DNA from: CAVUCE01 sp963739985
GTDB taxonomy: Bacteria > Bacteroidota > Ignavibacteria > Ignavibacteriales > Ignavibacteriaceae
Assembly (NCBI GenBank): GCA_963739985.1
Contig: CAVUCE010000022.1
Span: forward strand, 310,001-374,000
Direction of reading: 5' to 3'
Length of the DNA: 64,000 bases
Below, one piece after another: positions 17,548-25,208 of this stretch. A program made the position numbers and the translations under genes. How positions within the stretch are numbered: the first letter of the stretch is position 1; each line of letters opens with the position of its first letter. The notes under the pieces were generated by a model. That model was given only the letters and a program-made list of their open reading frames with translations. It was not told the DNA's origin and searched no databases.

Positions 17548-18267
17548 CTATTTTTTCAAAAAATTGACTAAATCCAGTTCTACTTTCTCCTCACAAAAGA
17601 ACGGTTCCCCGTACTGTTTGCTGATCTGAAATCCGTAAAATTGAGCTCTTGATTGAATATAGTTCATAAACTCAGGTCGACTTATAAACGTTTCGGGTTC
17701 TGTGCTTTTAGGATCATGAAACTGTGTTCCGTAGGCTTTTACCGCATTCATTTTTAATTCGTAGCAATCGCTTATATCAACTATAAAAGAAGGTTCAAAA
17801 GTATAAGTCTGCATATAATAGTAAAGTTTTTTAGGTCGATAATGTTCCTGGGCTACTTCTTTATCAAACGTCTTTATTTTGGTTAATCCGGTTGTAAACA
17901 TTGCTTCTTTTACAAGCTTACTTGTATCGATATGATCGGGGTGTCTATCGTTAAAATAGGGCGCAAAAATTATTTTAGGCTTATAGCGTCTAATTGCCAT
18001 AATAACCTTCATCAAATTCTCTTTATTCGATTGAATATTTCCATCAGGAATATGAAGATTTTCTCTAACTGCCACTTTTAATGTAATGGCTGCTTGAAAC
18101 GCTTCTTTTTGCCTGGTTTCCGCTGTTCCGCGGGTTCCTAACTCTCCCTGTGTAAAATCTATTATTCCTACTTTTAAGTTTGATGAAGTGAATTTACCAA
18201 TTGTTCCACCCATAGACAGTTCAGCGTCATCTGGGTGTGCAGCGAAAACAAGTACGTCTAGATTCAT
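17548..18267 (-). CDS. bshB1: BshB1-type PIG-L deacetylase (bacillithiol synthesis)
   Basis: A 239-residue zinc deacetylase of the PIG-L/LmbE fold. The metal site is AAHPDDAELSMGGT at 9-22 and RHPDHIDTSKL near 113. The sequence follows the BshB1 subfamily over its full length, including GIIDFTQGELGTRGT, NLHIPDGNI, KLYYYMQTY and the C-terminal GYGTQF-type AYGTQFHDP and SRAQFYG. BshB1 removes the acetyl group of GlcNAc-malate to form the bacillithiol precursor. bshA and bshC are not in the window, as is common since these genes are often scattered. Confidence 0.9.
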   Translation of the reverse strand: MNLDVLVFAAHPDDAELSMGGTIGKFTSSNLKVGIIDFTQGELGTRGTAETRQKEAFQAAITLKVAVRENLHIPDGNIQSNKENLMKVIMAIRRYKPKIIFAPYFNDRHPDHIDTSKLVKEAMFTTGLTKIKTFDKEVAQEHYRPKKLYYYMQTYTFEPSFIVDISDCYELKMNAVKAYGTQFHDPKSTEPETFISRPEFMNYIQSRAQFYGFQISKQYGEPFFCEEKVELDLVNFLKK

Positions 18268-18397
18268 ATGGCAAGCCGTTTTTTGGATTTTTAATGAATG
18301 AAAATGAACTTAATAAAAATAGTTCAGTAATTCCATAAATATTCAATAAATTCTATATCGGATTTACAATTTACTTATTTTTTTTCGACTGCCAAAA

Positions 18398-18460
18398 AAT
18401 TATTTAAGTTATTGCAAAAATTAATTAGCTCTTCCAAGTTTCATATCAATTATTTAAGTT
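18398..18460. repeat. 13-base direct repeat AATTATTTAAGTT, 50 bases apart
   Basis: Two identical copies at 18398-18410 and 18448-18460 lie upstream of the amidohydrolase gene. The 50-base spacing equals about five helical turns, so both would face the same side of the DNA. AT-richness makes chance possible. Confidence 0.3.
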
Positions 18461-18514
18461 GAATTATATCTTCCCTTCCTCATAAATTTTTAATGAGTAA
18501 TTTTAGGGGGCAAA

Positions 18515-20173
18515 ATGTTTTTTAGAATTTTAAGTTTAGGATTTTTGATGGCTTTAATAGCAAATAATACTTTTCCTCAAGAAAACAGAAAAGCCTTTGT
18601 AAACGGCAAAATTTATACTGTAAACGAAAAACAACCTTATGCTGAAGCCGTGGTAACGGAAAATGAAAAGATTCTTTTTGTTGGCAGTGTTTCTGATGCC
18701 GAACAATTTATATCAGAAAGTACTGATATAATTGATCTTAACGGAAAAATGATGCTTCCCGGTTTTATTGATGACCATACTCATTTTGTAAGCGGAGGTT
18801 ATTACTTAAAAGGACTGGATTTGAGACATGCAAAATCTGTATCTGAGTTTGTTAGCTTGTTACGAAATTATGTGAAAGAACATGAGGGAGAATGGATTAC
18901 CGGTGGTGATTGGGATCATGAAGCATGGGATATAAAAAATTTACCTACTAAAGAATTAATTGATGAGTTTTCTCCTAATACTCCGATCTTTATAAATAGA
19001 TTTGACGGTCATATGGGATTAGCAAATTCATACGCTTTAAAACTTGCAGGAATTACAAAAGACACAAAAAGTCCCGGTGGAGGAACTATTGTAAAAAACT
19101 CCAAAACCGGCGAACCAACCGGTATGTTAAAAGATAATGCAATGCGGTTAATTTATTCCATAATTCCTCCTGAGACAGAAGAACAGAATTACAATGCTGC
19201 TCTTACTGCATTAGAAGAAGCAAAAAGATTCGGATTAACAAGCATACAGGATATAACCAATATATCAGATTTGAAAGTATATCAAAAATTAGAAAAAGAA
19301 GGAAAATTAACTTGCCGCATATATACAAGAATACCAATTGCATACTACAAAAATCTTGTTGACGCCGGAATAAGATGGAATTTTGGAAGTGACAAATTAA
19401 AAATCGGTTCTCTTAAAGCTTTTGCGGATGGTTCATTGGGTTCGAGTACAGCCTGGTTTTTTGAACCTTATAATAATGATACTACCGTTGGTTTGCCGAT
19501 GGATATTGTTTCCGACGGCAGATTGGAAAAATGGGCTGCTGATGCTGACTTAAATAAACTCCAAATTTCTATTCATGCAATTGGTGACAGAGCAAATTCG
19601 TATTTGCTTGATATGTTTACAAAGATTGAAAATTCTAATCCATTGTGGGACAGAAGGTTTAGAATTGAACATGCTCAACATGTAAAACCAGAGGATGTTA
19701 AAAGATTCGCAACACTAAATGTTATTGCTTCAGCACAACCTTATCATTGTATTGATGACGGAGTTTGGGCTGAGAAGAGAATTGGGAAAGATAGAATTAC
19801 TGATGCTTATCCTTTCAAATCATTTTTAGAAAACGGAGTGAAATTGTGTTTCGGTAGTGATTGGACAGTTGCACCGTTAAATCCTTTGCTTGGAATTTAC
19901 GCCGCAGTTACAAGACGAACTTTGGATGATAAGAACCCCAACGGTTGGATCCCCGAACAAAAAATTTCTGTTGAAGATGCAATTAAATGTTATACAATAA
20001 ACAATGCTTATGCCGCTTTTGAGGAAAACACTAAGGGAAGTATCGAGCCCGGAAAGTTTGCGGACTTTGTTGTTTTGAACGACGACATCACAAAGATATC
20101 TCCTGCCGAGATAAAAGATGTAAATGTTGAAATGACAATATTAGGCGGAGAAATTATTTATAAAAAAGATTAG
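18515..20173 (+). CDS. Exported YtcJ-like metal-dependent amidohydrolase
   Basis: A 552-residue amidohydrolase of the YtcJ/Amidohydro_3 type. An N-terminal signal peptide (about 1-21, before QENRK) suggests export, which is unusual for this enzyme class but common in this phylum. The TIM-barrel metal site shows DDHTHFVSGG, GGDWDHEAW, AFADGSLGSSTAW, SIHAIGDRANS, RIEHAQHVKPED and LCFGSDWTVAPLNPL. The closing SIEPGKFADFVVL is typical for the family. The substrate is not predictable. SD-like AGGGGG precedes the ATG. The gene stands alone. Confidence 0.9.
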   Translation: MFFRILSLGFLMALIANNTFPQENRKAFVNGKIYTVNEKQPYAEAVVTENEKILFVGSVSDAEQFISESTDIIDLNGKMMLPGFIDDHTHFVSGGYYLKGLDLRHAKSVSEFVSLLRNYVKEHEGEWITGGDWDHEAWDIKNLPTKELIDEFSPNTPIFINRFDGHMGLANSYALKLAGITKDTKSPGGGTIVKNSKTGEPTGMLKDNAMRLIYSIIPPETEEQNYNAALTALEEAKRFGLTSIQDITNISDLKVYQKLEKEGKLTCRIYTRIPIAYYKNLVDAGIRWNFGSDKLKIGSLKAFADGSLGSSTAWFFEPYNNDTTVGLPMDIVSDGRLEKWAADADLNKLQISIHAIGDRANSYLLDMFTKIENSNPLWDRRFRIEHAQHVKPEDVKRFATLNVIASAQPYHCIDDGVWAEKRIGKDRITDAYPFKSFLENGVKLCFGSDWTVAPLNPLLGIYAAVTRRTLDDKNPNGWIPEQKISVEDAIKCYTINNAYAAFEENTKGSIEPGKFADFVVLNDDITKISPAEIKDVNVEMTILGGEIIYKKD

Positions 20174-20299
20174 TGAAATTTATAAAATTATGGTCACTAG
20201 TCGACTAATTCGACCGCTTAACGAAAAATGTTTCCATATTATTAAAATTAGGACAACATTAAATTACTATAAAGATTGTAATTGTTAATAAGATTTTCC

Positions 20300-20316
20300 G
20301 CTATAGTTAATATAGC
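20300..20316 (+). other. Small hairpin GCTATA-N5-TATAGC after the amidohydrolase gene
   Basis: A perfect six-base stem lies 17 bases upstream of the terminator at 20333-20370. Together with the long 160-base gap after the stop codon it may be a structured 3' untranslated region or part of a small RNA. Nothing else is visible in 20174-20299. Confidence 0.3.
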
Positions 20317-20332
20317 ATTTTGTGAGGGAGTA

Positions 20333-20370
20333 GGCTTCCAAGTATGAGGGTAAACTTGGAAGCCTTTTTT
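20333..20370 (+). terminator. Strong intrinsic terminator
   Basis: An 11-base perfect stem GGCTTCCAAGT / ACTTGGAAGCC, ten-base loop, then six T. It ends plus-strand transcription running from the amidohydrolase toward the convergent prmA. Confidence 0.9.
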
Positions 20371-21217
20371 ATTTCGTTTTGAATACAATTGCAATCCATT
20401 CTTCCATAATTTTAGTTTCAATATATTCAAAACCCAGGCTTTCGTATGAATTTCGAATATCGGATTCATCAGCCACCAAAAGTCCGGAAAGAATTAAAAT
20501 TCCGCCTTTTTTAATTCTACTTTTAATATCGTTTGAGATTAGCAACAAAATATTCTTCTGTATGTTTGCAAGAATTATATCAAAATCCTTTTCATTAACA
20601 TCTTTAATCTCAGATAGCCTAACATCCATTTCATTGCCAATTTCATTGAGCTCACAATTCTCTTTGCCGTTTGAATAACACCATTCATCATTATCAATCG
20701 CAACAGCACTTGCAGCGCCTAACTTTAACGCGGCAATTGCTAAAACTCCGGTACCAGTTCCAACATCTAAAACTTTAGCTTCAGGTTTACAATACTTTTC
20801 CAATAATAATAAAACCAGCTTTGTAGTTTGATGTTCTCCCGTACCGAAAGACATTTTCGGATCAATTATAATTATAATTTGACCGGGCTTAGTTTCATAC
20901 TCCCGAAAAGTAGGTTTGATTACTATTTTTTCCGATACCTCAATTACGTTTACACTCTTTTCCCATTCTTCATTCCAATTTTTATCTTGAAGTACATTTT
21001 CTTCAACGTTAAAATTAAATAACAATCTATTTGTCACTAATTTTTCTAACTGAAATTTAATTTCATCAACAGTCAGCGTGCTATTTTCGCCGGTAAATAT
21101 TTTAAGACAATTTACTTCTTCATTCACTCCTGTTATATCCAGTTGCCAAAGGATGCTGCTTAATATTTCAGGATTAAAAGGTTCTGCTGTTATTAAAAAC
21201 TCTTTGTAATATTTCAT
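20369..21217 (-). CDS. prmA: Ribosomal protein L11 methyltransferase
   Basis: A 282-residue SAM-dependent methyltransferase. The N-terminal part (about 1-100) is the L11-recognition region; the C-terminal Rossmann domain has MSFGTGEHQTTKL, motif I VLDVGTGTGVLAIAALKLGA, AIDNDEWC and IILANIQKNIL. The FGTGEH segment and the NI dipeptide are specific to PrmA. It trimethylates L11 on lysine and the N-terminus in E. coli. It lies two bases after the glutaminyl-cyclase-like gene and is probably co-transcribed with it. Confidence 0.95.
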   Translation of the reverse strand: MKYYKEFLITAEPFNPEILSSILWQLDITGVNEEVNCLKIFTGENSTLTVDEIKFQLEKLVTNRLLFNFNVEENVLQDKNWNEEWEKSVNVIEVSEKIVIKPTFREYETKPGQIIIIIDPKMSFGTGEHQTTKLVLLLLEKYCKPEAKVLDVGTGTGVLAIAALKLGAASAVAIDNDEWCYSNGKENCELNEIGNEMDVRLSEIKDVNEKDFDIILANIQKNILLLISNDIKSRIKKGGILILSGLLVADESDIRNSYESLGFEYIETKIMEEWIAIVFKTK

Positions 21218-21219
21218 TT

Positions 21220-22218
21220 TTAACTATTAAATTGAATTGTATAAATTAAATGTGTAAGTACATCACCAAGCTGTTGTAATGTATCTTTTCCTATATTTGA
21301 CATATTATCAAACTCGGAATGCCAATAGTTTCTTCTTGCAATCGGTGTATTTGCGCCTACAAGTTCCGCATCAATAATATCTACCGTTTGCAGCCCTGCT
21401 TGATTCATCGGGATATGATCATCATAAATTGCGTGACCTTGAGACTGAGCAAAAACCTTAGTATTTAATTGAGAACCAATTCCCCAAATCATATCAACAA
21501 CATCAGGAGCATACTGAACAGAATAAGCTTCTTTTTGAAAAACAGCTTGTTTATCTCCCACTAAATCTAAGAGAATACTAAATGCGGGCGCTTTTTCTAA
21601 AGGTAAGTTTGCTGCAAAATATTTTGAACCCAAACAAAAATCCTTAAGATCATTTTCTTTACCGTAATCTTCACCATCAAAAAAGACCAAATCAATTCCG
21701 TAATTAACTTTTTGATCTTTCAACAATCTTGCGAGTTCAATTAACACCCCGCATCCACTTCCCCCGTCATTTGCACCTAAAATCGGTTGATTTCTTTTTG
21801 TTGTGTCTTTAGCATGTTCTGCTCGCGGGCGCGTATCCCAATGTGCACAAAATAATATTCTATCCTTCGCTTCAGGATTAAATTTTGCAATTATATTTGT
21901 AAGATGAAGCTCAACTCCATTGTAACCGGGATAATCAAATTTCTGCAACTTTACTTGATCAGCGTATTTCTGTAATTCAGATTGAAGATAAGCTAATGTT
22001 TCGGCATGGCCGCTGGAGCCTGGATTTCGCGGACCGTATTTAACCTGGTTTTCAATTTGCTGATAGGCAAAGTCCGCATCAAATTTTGGAATATTAGTAT
22101 TTGAAGTAAGCTGATATAAAGGAAGAACTTCCTTTGGAGCATCCTTACCGCATGAATTAAGAACTAATGTAACAGCGCAAACACAAAGAGATACAATTAC
22201 TGATTTTAATTTTGACAT
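21220..22218 (-). CDS. M28-fold lipoprotein resembling glutaminyl-peptide cyclotransferase
   Basis: A 332-residue lipoprotein (lipobox LNSC, about Cys23) with an M28 zinc fold. The order of motifs matches type II glutaminyl cyclases: FCAHWDTRP, GANDGGSGCGVLIELARLL, LVFFDGEDYG, CLGSKYFA, SILLDLVGDK, the cyclase-like DDHIPMNQAGLQTVDIID and WHSEFDNMSNI. Such enzymes convert N-terminal Gln into pyroglutamate. In this window most exported proteins have Gln right after the cleavage site, so an envelope cyclase has obvious substrates. An aminopeptidase function cannot be excluded. It is the first gene of a pair with prmA. Confidence 0.85.
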   Translation of the reverse strand: MSKLKSVIVSLCVCAVTLVLNSCGKDAPKEVLPLYQLTSNTNIPKFDADFAYQQIENQVKYGPRNPGSSGHAETLAYLQSELQKYADQVKLQKFDYPGYNGVELHLTNIIAKFNPEAKDRILFCAHWDTRPRAEHAKDTTKRNQPILGANDGGSGCGVLIELARLLKDQKVNYGIDLVFFDGEDYGKENDLKDFCLGSKYFAANLPLEKAPAFSILLDLVGDKQAVFQKEAYSVQYAPDVVDMIWGIGSQLNTKVFAQSQGHAIYDDHIPMNQAGLQTVDIIDAELVGANTPIARRNYWHSEFDNMSNIGKDTLQQLGDVLTHLIYTIQFNS

Positions 22219-22305
22219 TTCGAAATAGTTTCCTTTAATAACCCAAAATGAATTGTAGTAATATCCGATTAACTTGCTATCGAATAATTTAGGGGCTTAA
22301 TATAG

Positions 22306-23739
22306 TTAATTATAATCAACTAAAATGTTGCAAATCTCATCCTGGAAATTTCGCCCTCTTCTACTGCTTCCGACATAATTTTCGGTTATTAAAGAGAAAG
22401 CTATTAAGTGTCCGTTTCGCGCTGTTAAATAACCGGATAAACTACAAACTCCACTTAATGTTCCTGTTTTAGCATGAACATTGCCCTGCGCAGGCGTTTT
22501 CCTCATTCGATGCATTAATGAACCATCAACTCCGGCAATTGGAAATGATTTATATAAAATTTTGTAAAGTTCGGGTTTTTCATTATGAATATATTTTAAT
22601 ACAGACATTAATAACTCTGCGGTAACCAAATTATAATGAGAAACTCCCGATCCATCAACAAGTCTATAATCTTTAGGATTTAAACCGGATAAAGTAATTA
22701 GGCTATCGGTTAATTTAATTCCGTTTTCCGCAGTAGCAGGTCCACCAAAATATTTATATCCCATAGCATACATAGTCATTTCTGCACCAAGATTATAGCT
22801 AATTTTGTTCAAGTTTACGATAACACTATCAAATGGCCTTATATATTCAAAAATATCTTGAGCATAGGAAGGTGTAGTAAGTGTATCTATTTTATTCGAT
22901 GTTTTAATCCCCTTACGATTAAGAGATTCATTTAATAAAGTCATAAAGTAAATTTGCGGATCATAAACATTAACTCTAACAGTATCAGTCAAAGAATCAG
23001 GAATTACTTTGTACGGCAGATTCCCCTTTACAATTATTTTATTTGTTCTGTTAATCCAATCCCGTGTAATTTCAAAAGTACTTGGACTATCAGCGGGTAC
23101 CACTGTCGCAGAATTAATTACGTTACAATATTGCGTACTTGGCACTAATTCAACATCCGGTTTCTCACCAATCTTATTTGGTTTGGCGATAACACCGATA
23201 GTATTTGCATTAACATTTAAAGAAGTTAAATAAGGTGCATCCGTTGAAGGATCATCATCCCACATCCAGCCATTTCCCCAAAACAGAGTATCAAATTTGG
23301 AAACATCGCCGTATAGTTTTCCGGTAATTGCATGAATTCCCATCGCTTTTATAACCGAGGCCAACGAATCTACATCCTTTGTTTTAAAGTCCGGATCAAA
23401 TCCGCCTATCACATATAAATCGCCATAAAGTGTTCCATTAATTATTTTACCCGAATATTTAACATCTGTAGTAAAGGGATATTCAGGACCTAAAAAAACT
23501 AGTCCGGCAGAAGTTGTCAGAATTTTCATATTTGATGCAGGTTTTAGAAGCATCTTTTCGTTACTTTTATATAAAGATTGATTTGCTGTTAAATCAAAAA
23601 CATCGATTGCCATCATCGTTGATTTAAAATAATCATTTGCGAGAAGTGTATCTAAGTTTGTTTTTACTTGTTTCAAAGTAGATTGAGCAAACAATGAAAC
23701 TGAAAATAATATTGTAATTACGGCAAATTTAATTTTCAT
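22306..23739 (-). CDS. dacB: D-alanyl-D-alanine carboxypeptidase/endopeptidase, PBP4 (S13) family
   Basis: A 477-residue exported serine DD-peptidase. The signal peptide (about 1-18, ending LFA, then Gln) is followed by the active-site SNMK tetrad (Ser69, Lys72), a long inserted domain, the DGSGVSHYNLV region that holds the second motif, and the HAKTGTLSGV region with KTG. The order and length fit PBP4/DacB, which trims or cuts peptidoglycan peptides in the periplasm. It stands between the prmA pair and the TatD gene, all on the minus strand, with 35-90 base gaps. Confidence 0.94.
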   Translation of the reverse strand: MKIKFAVITILFSVSLFAQSTLKQVKTNLDTLLANDYFKSTMMAIDVFDLTANQSLYKSNEKMLLKPASNMKILTTSAGLVFLGPEYPFTTDVKYSGKIINGTLYGDLYVIGGFDPDFKTKDVDSLASVIKAMGIHAITGKLYGDVSKFDTLFWGNGWMWDDDPSTDAPYLTSLNVNANTIGVIAKPNKIGEKPDVELVPSTQYCNVINSATVVPADSPSTFEITRDWINRTNKIIVKGNLPYKVIPDSLTDTVRVNVYDPQIYFMTLLNESLNRKGIKTSNKIDTLTTPSYAQDIFEYIRPFDSVIVNLNKISYNLGAEMTMYAMGYKYFGGPATAENGIKLTDSLITLSGLNPKDYRLVDGSGVSHYNLVTAELLMSVLKYIHNEKPELYKILYKSFPIAGVDGSLMHRMRKTPAQGNVHAKTGTLSGVCSLSGYLTARNGHLIAFSLITENYVGSSRRGRNFQDEICNILVDYN

Positions 23740-23773
23740 AATTTAAATCTGAATTTGTGGTTAAGAATGTGAA

Positions 23774-25135
23774 TTAAAAATATGGGCGCTCTCTGAATTC
23801 TGCCCCTATTTTTTCTTCTATTACTTTTTTGGCTTTTGTGGTATCGACCTCCTTAACGGAAACGACCGACATTACCAATCTATCTACATTTGGTTTAACA
23901 TTTTTGGCAAAATTAATTACTTCGTTAAAGAATCTGGTTTCGAGTCCCATTAATTCTGCGTATTGCCTAGGATCACTAGAATTTAGACTAATAGATACAC
24001 AATCAATCAAGCCTTTAAACTCTGGTGTAATATCTTTTTTATTAATAAAACTTCCGTGACCGTTTGTATCCAGTCTAGTATTGCCGCCATTATTTTTAAC
24101 ATAACGAGCTACTTTTTTAACGACATCCCAGCGAAGAGTAGGTTCCCCGTAACCACAAAAAACTATCTCTTTATATTTTGTTGGATCACCTATTTCATTG
24201 ATATATACTTCTGGTTCAGGCTCTTCGGATTTGCTCATCTTAAGATTATATCCACTGATTAATGCTTCTCCTCCTCTATCGCAAAAAGCACAATGAGCGT
24301 TACACCGATTAGTAACATTTATATAAAGTGAGTTACCGATTTTGTATGTATAACTTGTTTTAGGTTTACTGCCGATACCAAACATTTTAAAAACATTAAA
24401 TGAAGTTATTCTGGCAACGTCTTCCGAAGTTAAATTATGTATTTCGGCAATTTGATCGGCAACTAGCTTCACATATGATGGTTCGTTTCGCTTCCCTCTG
24501 TTAGGCTCCGGAGTCATGAATGGTGAATCGGTTTCCACCATAACACTTTCAAGACTAATTTTAGATACTATTTCGCGAAGTGAATCTGCTTTTTTAAAAG
24601 TTATATTTCCTGTAAAAGAAACTAAGTGATTCATTTTTATTAATTCACGCGCATTCTCAAACGAACCATTAAAACAATGGAATTGCGCTTTCAATCCAGT
24701 GCCGCAATATTCATTAATGATTTTCATCATGTCTTCATCGGATTCACGATTGTGCACGATGATGGGTTTTCCAATTTTTATTGCTAGTTCAATTTGAGAT
24801 TTGAAAGCTTGAATTTGTTTTTCTTTAGGTGAGAAATCGTAAAAATAATCGAGTCCGATTTCACCTATCGCAACTATTTTATCATTCTTAGCAAGTTCTT
24901 CAACTTCCTGAATCCATGCGTCATCCCAGTCCTTTGTATCATGCGGATGAACTCCCACTGCTCCATAAATAAAATCATATTTTTTTGTGAGCGCTATAGT
25001 TTGTTTAGAAGTTTCAATATCAGTAGCAGGAACTATTATATAATCAATTCCGGAGTCTTTCGCTCTCTGAATAATTTCATCTAAATCTTCTTCAAAGTTT
25101 TGCAAAAATAAATGAGCGTGAGTATCTATATACAT
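23774..25135 (-). CDS. TatD-family hydrolase fused to a radical SAM domain
   Basis: A 453-residue fusion. Residues about 1-255 form a TatD-type metal hydrolase with YIDTHAHLF, GEIGLDYFYDFSPKEKQIQAF, PIIVHNRESDED, FHCFNGS and ETDSPFMTPEPNRGKRNEPSYV. Residues about 262-453 form a radical SAM domain with the cluster motif CNAHCAFC, FCGYGEPTLRWD and TNGHG. A radical SAM family linked to TatD (TIGR04038-like) is known as a neighbour or fusion, with unknown reaction. The frame can be opened by a TTG at 25156, but the ATG at 25135 is preferred since GGGAGAGG at 25144-25151 lies eight bases before it and TatD proteins start with MYIDTHAH. Confidence 0.92.
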   Translation of the reverse strand: MYIDTHAHLFLQNFEEDLDEIIQRAKDSGIDYIIVPATDIETSKQTIALTKKYDFIYGAVGVHPHDTKDWDDAWIQEVEELAKNDKIVAIGEIGLDYFYDFSPKEKQIQAFKSQIELAIKIGKPIIVHNRESDEDMMKIINEYCGTGLKAQFHCFNGSFENARELIKMNHLVSFTGNITFKKADSLREIVSKISLESVMVETDSPFMTPEPNRGKRNEPSYVKLVADQIAEIHNLTSEDVARITSFNVFKMFGIGSKPKTSYTYKIGNSLYINVTNRCNAHCAFCDRGGEALISGYNLKMSKSEEPEPEVYINEIGDPTKYKEIVFCGYGEPTLRWDVVKKVARYVKNNGGNTRLDTNGHGSFINKKDITPEFKGLIDCVSISLNSSDPRQYAELMGLETRFFNEVINFAKNVKPNVDRLVMSVVSVKEVDTTKAKKVIEEKIGAEFRERPYF

Positions 25136-25208
25136 AATTATTGCCTCTCCCTGCAATATTACAAATGTTTATTTATTTAATCATTTACAGAAATTAAGAT
25201 AGTAAATC

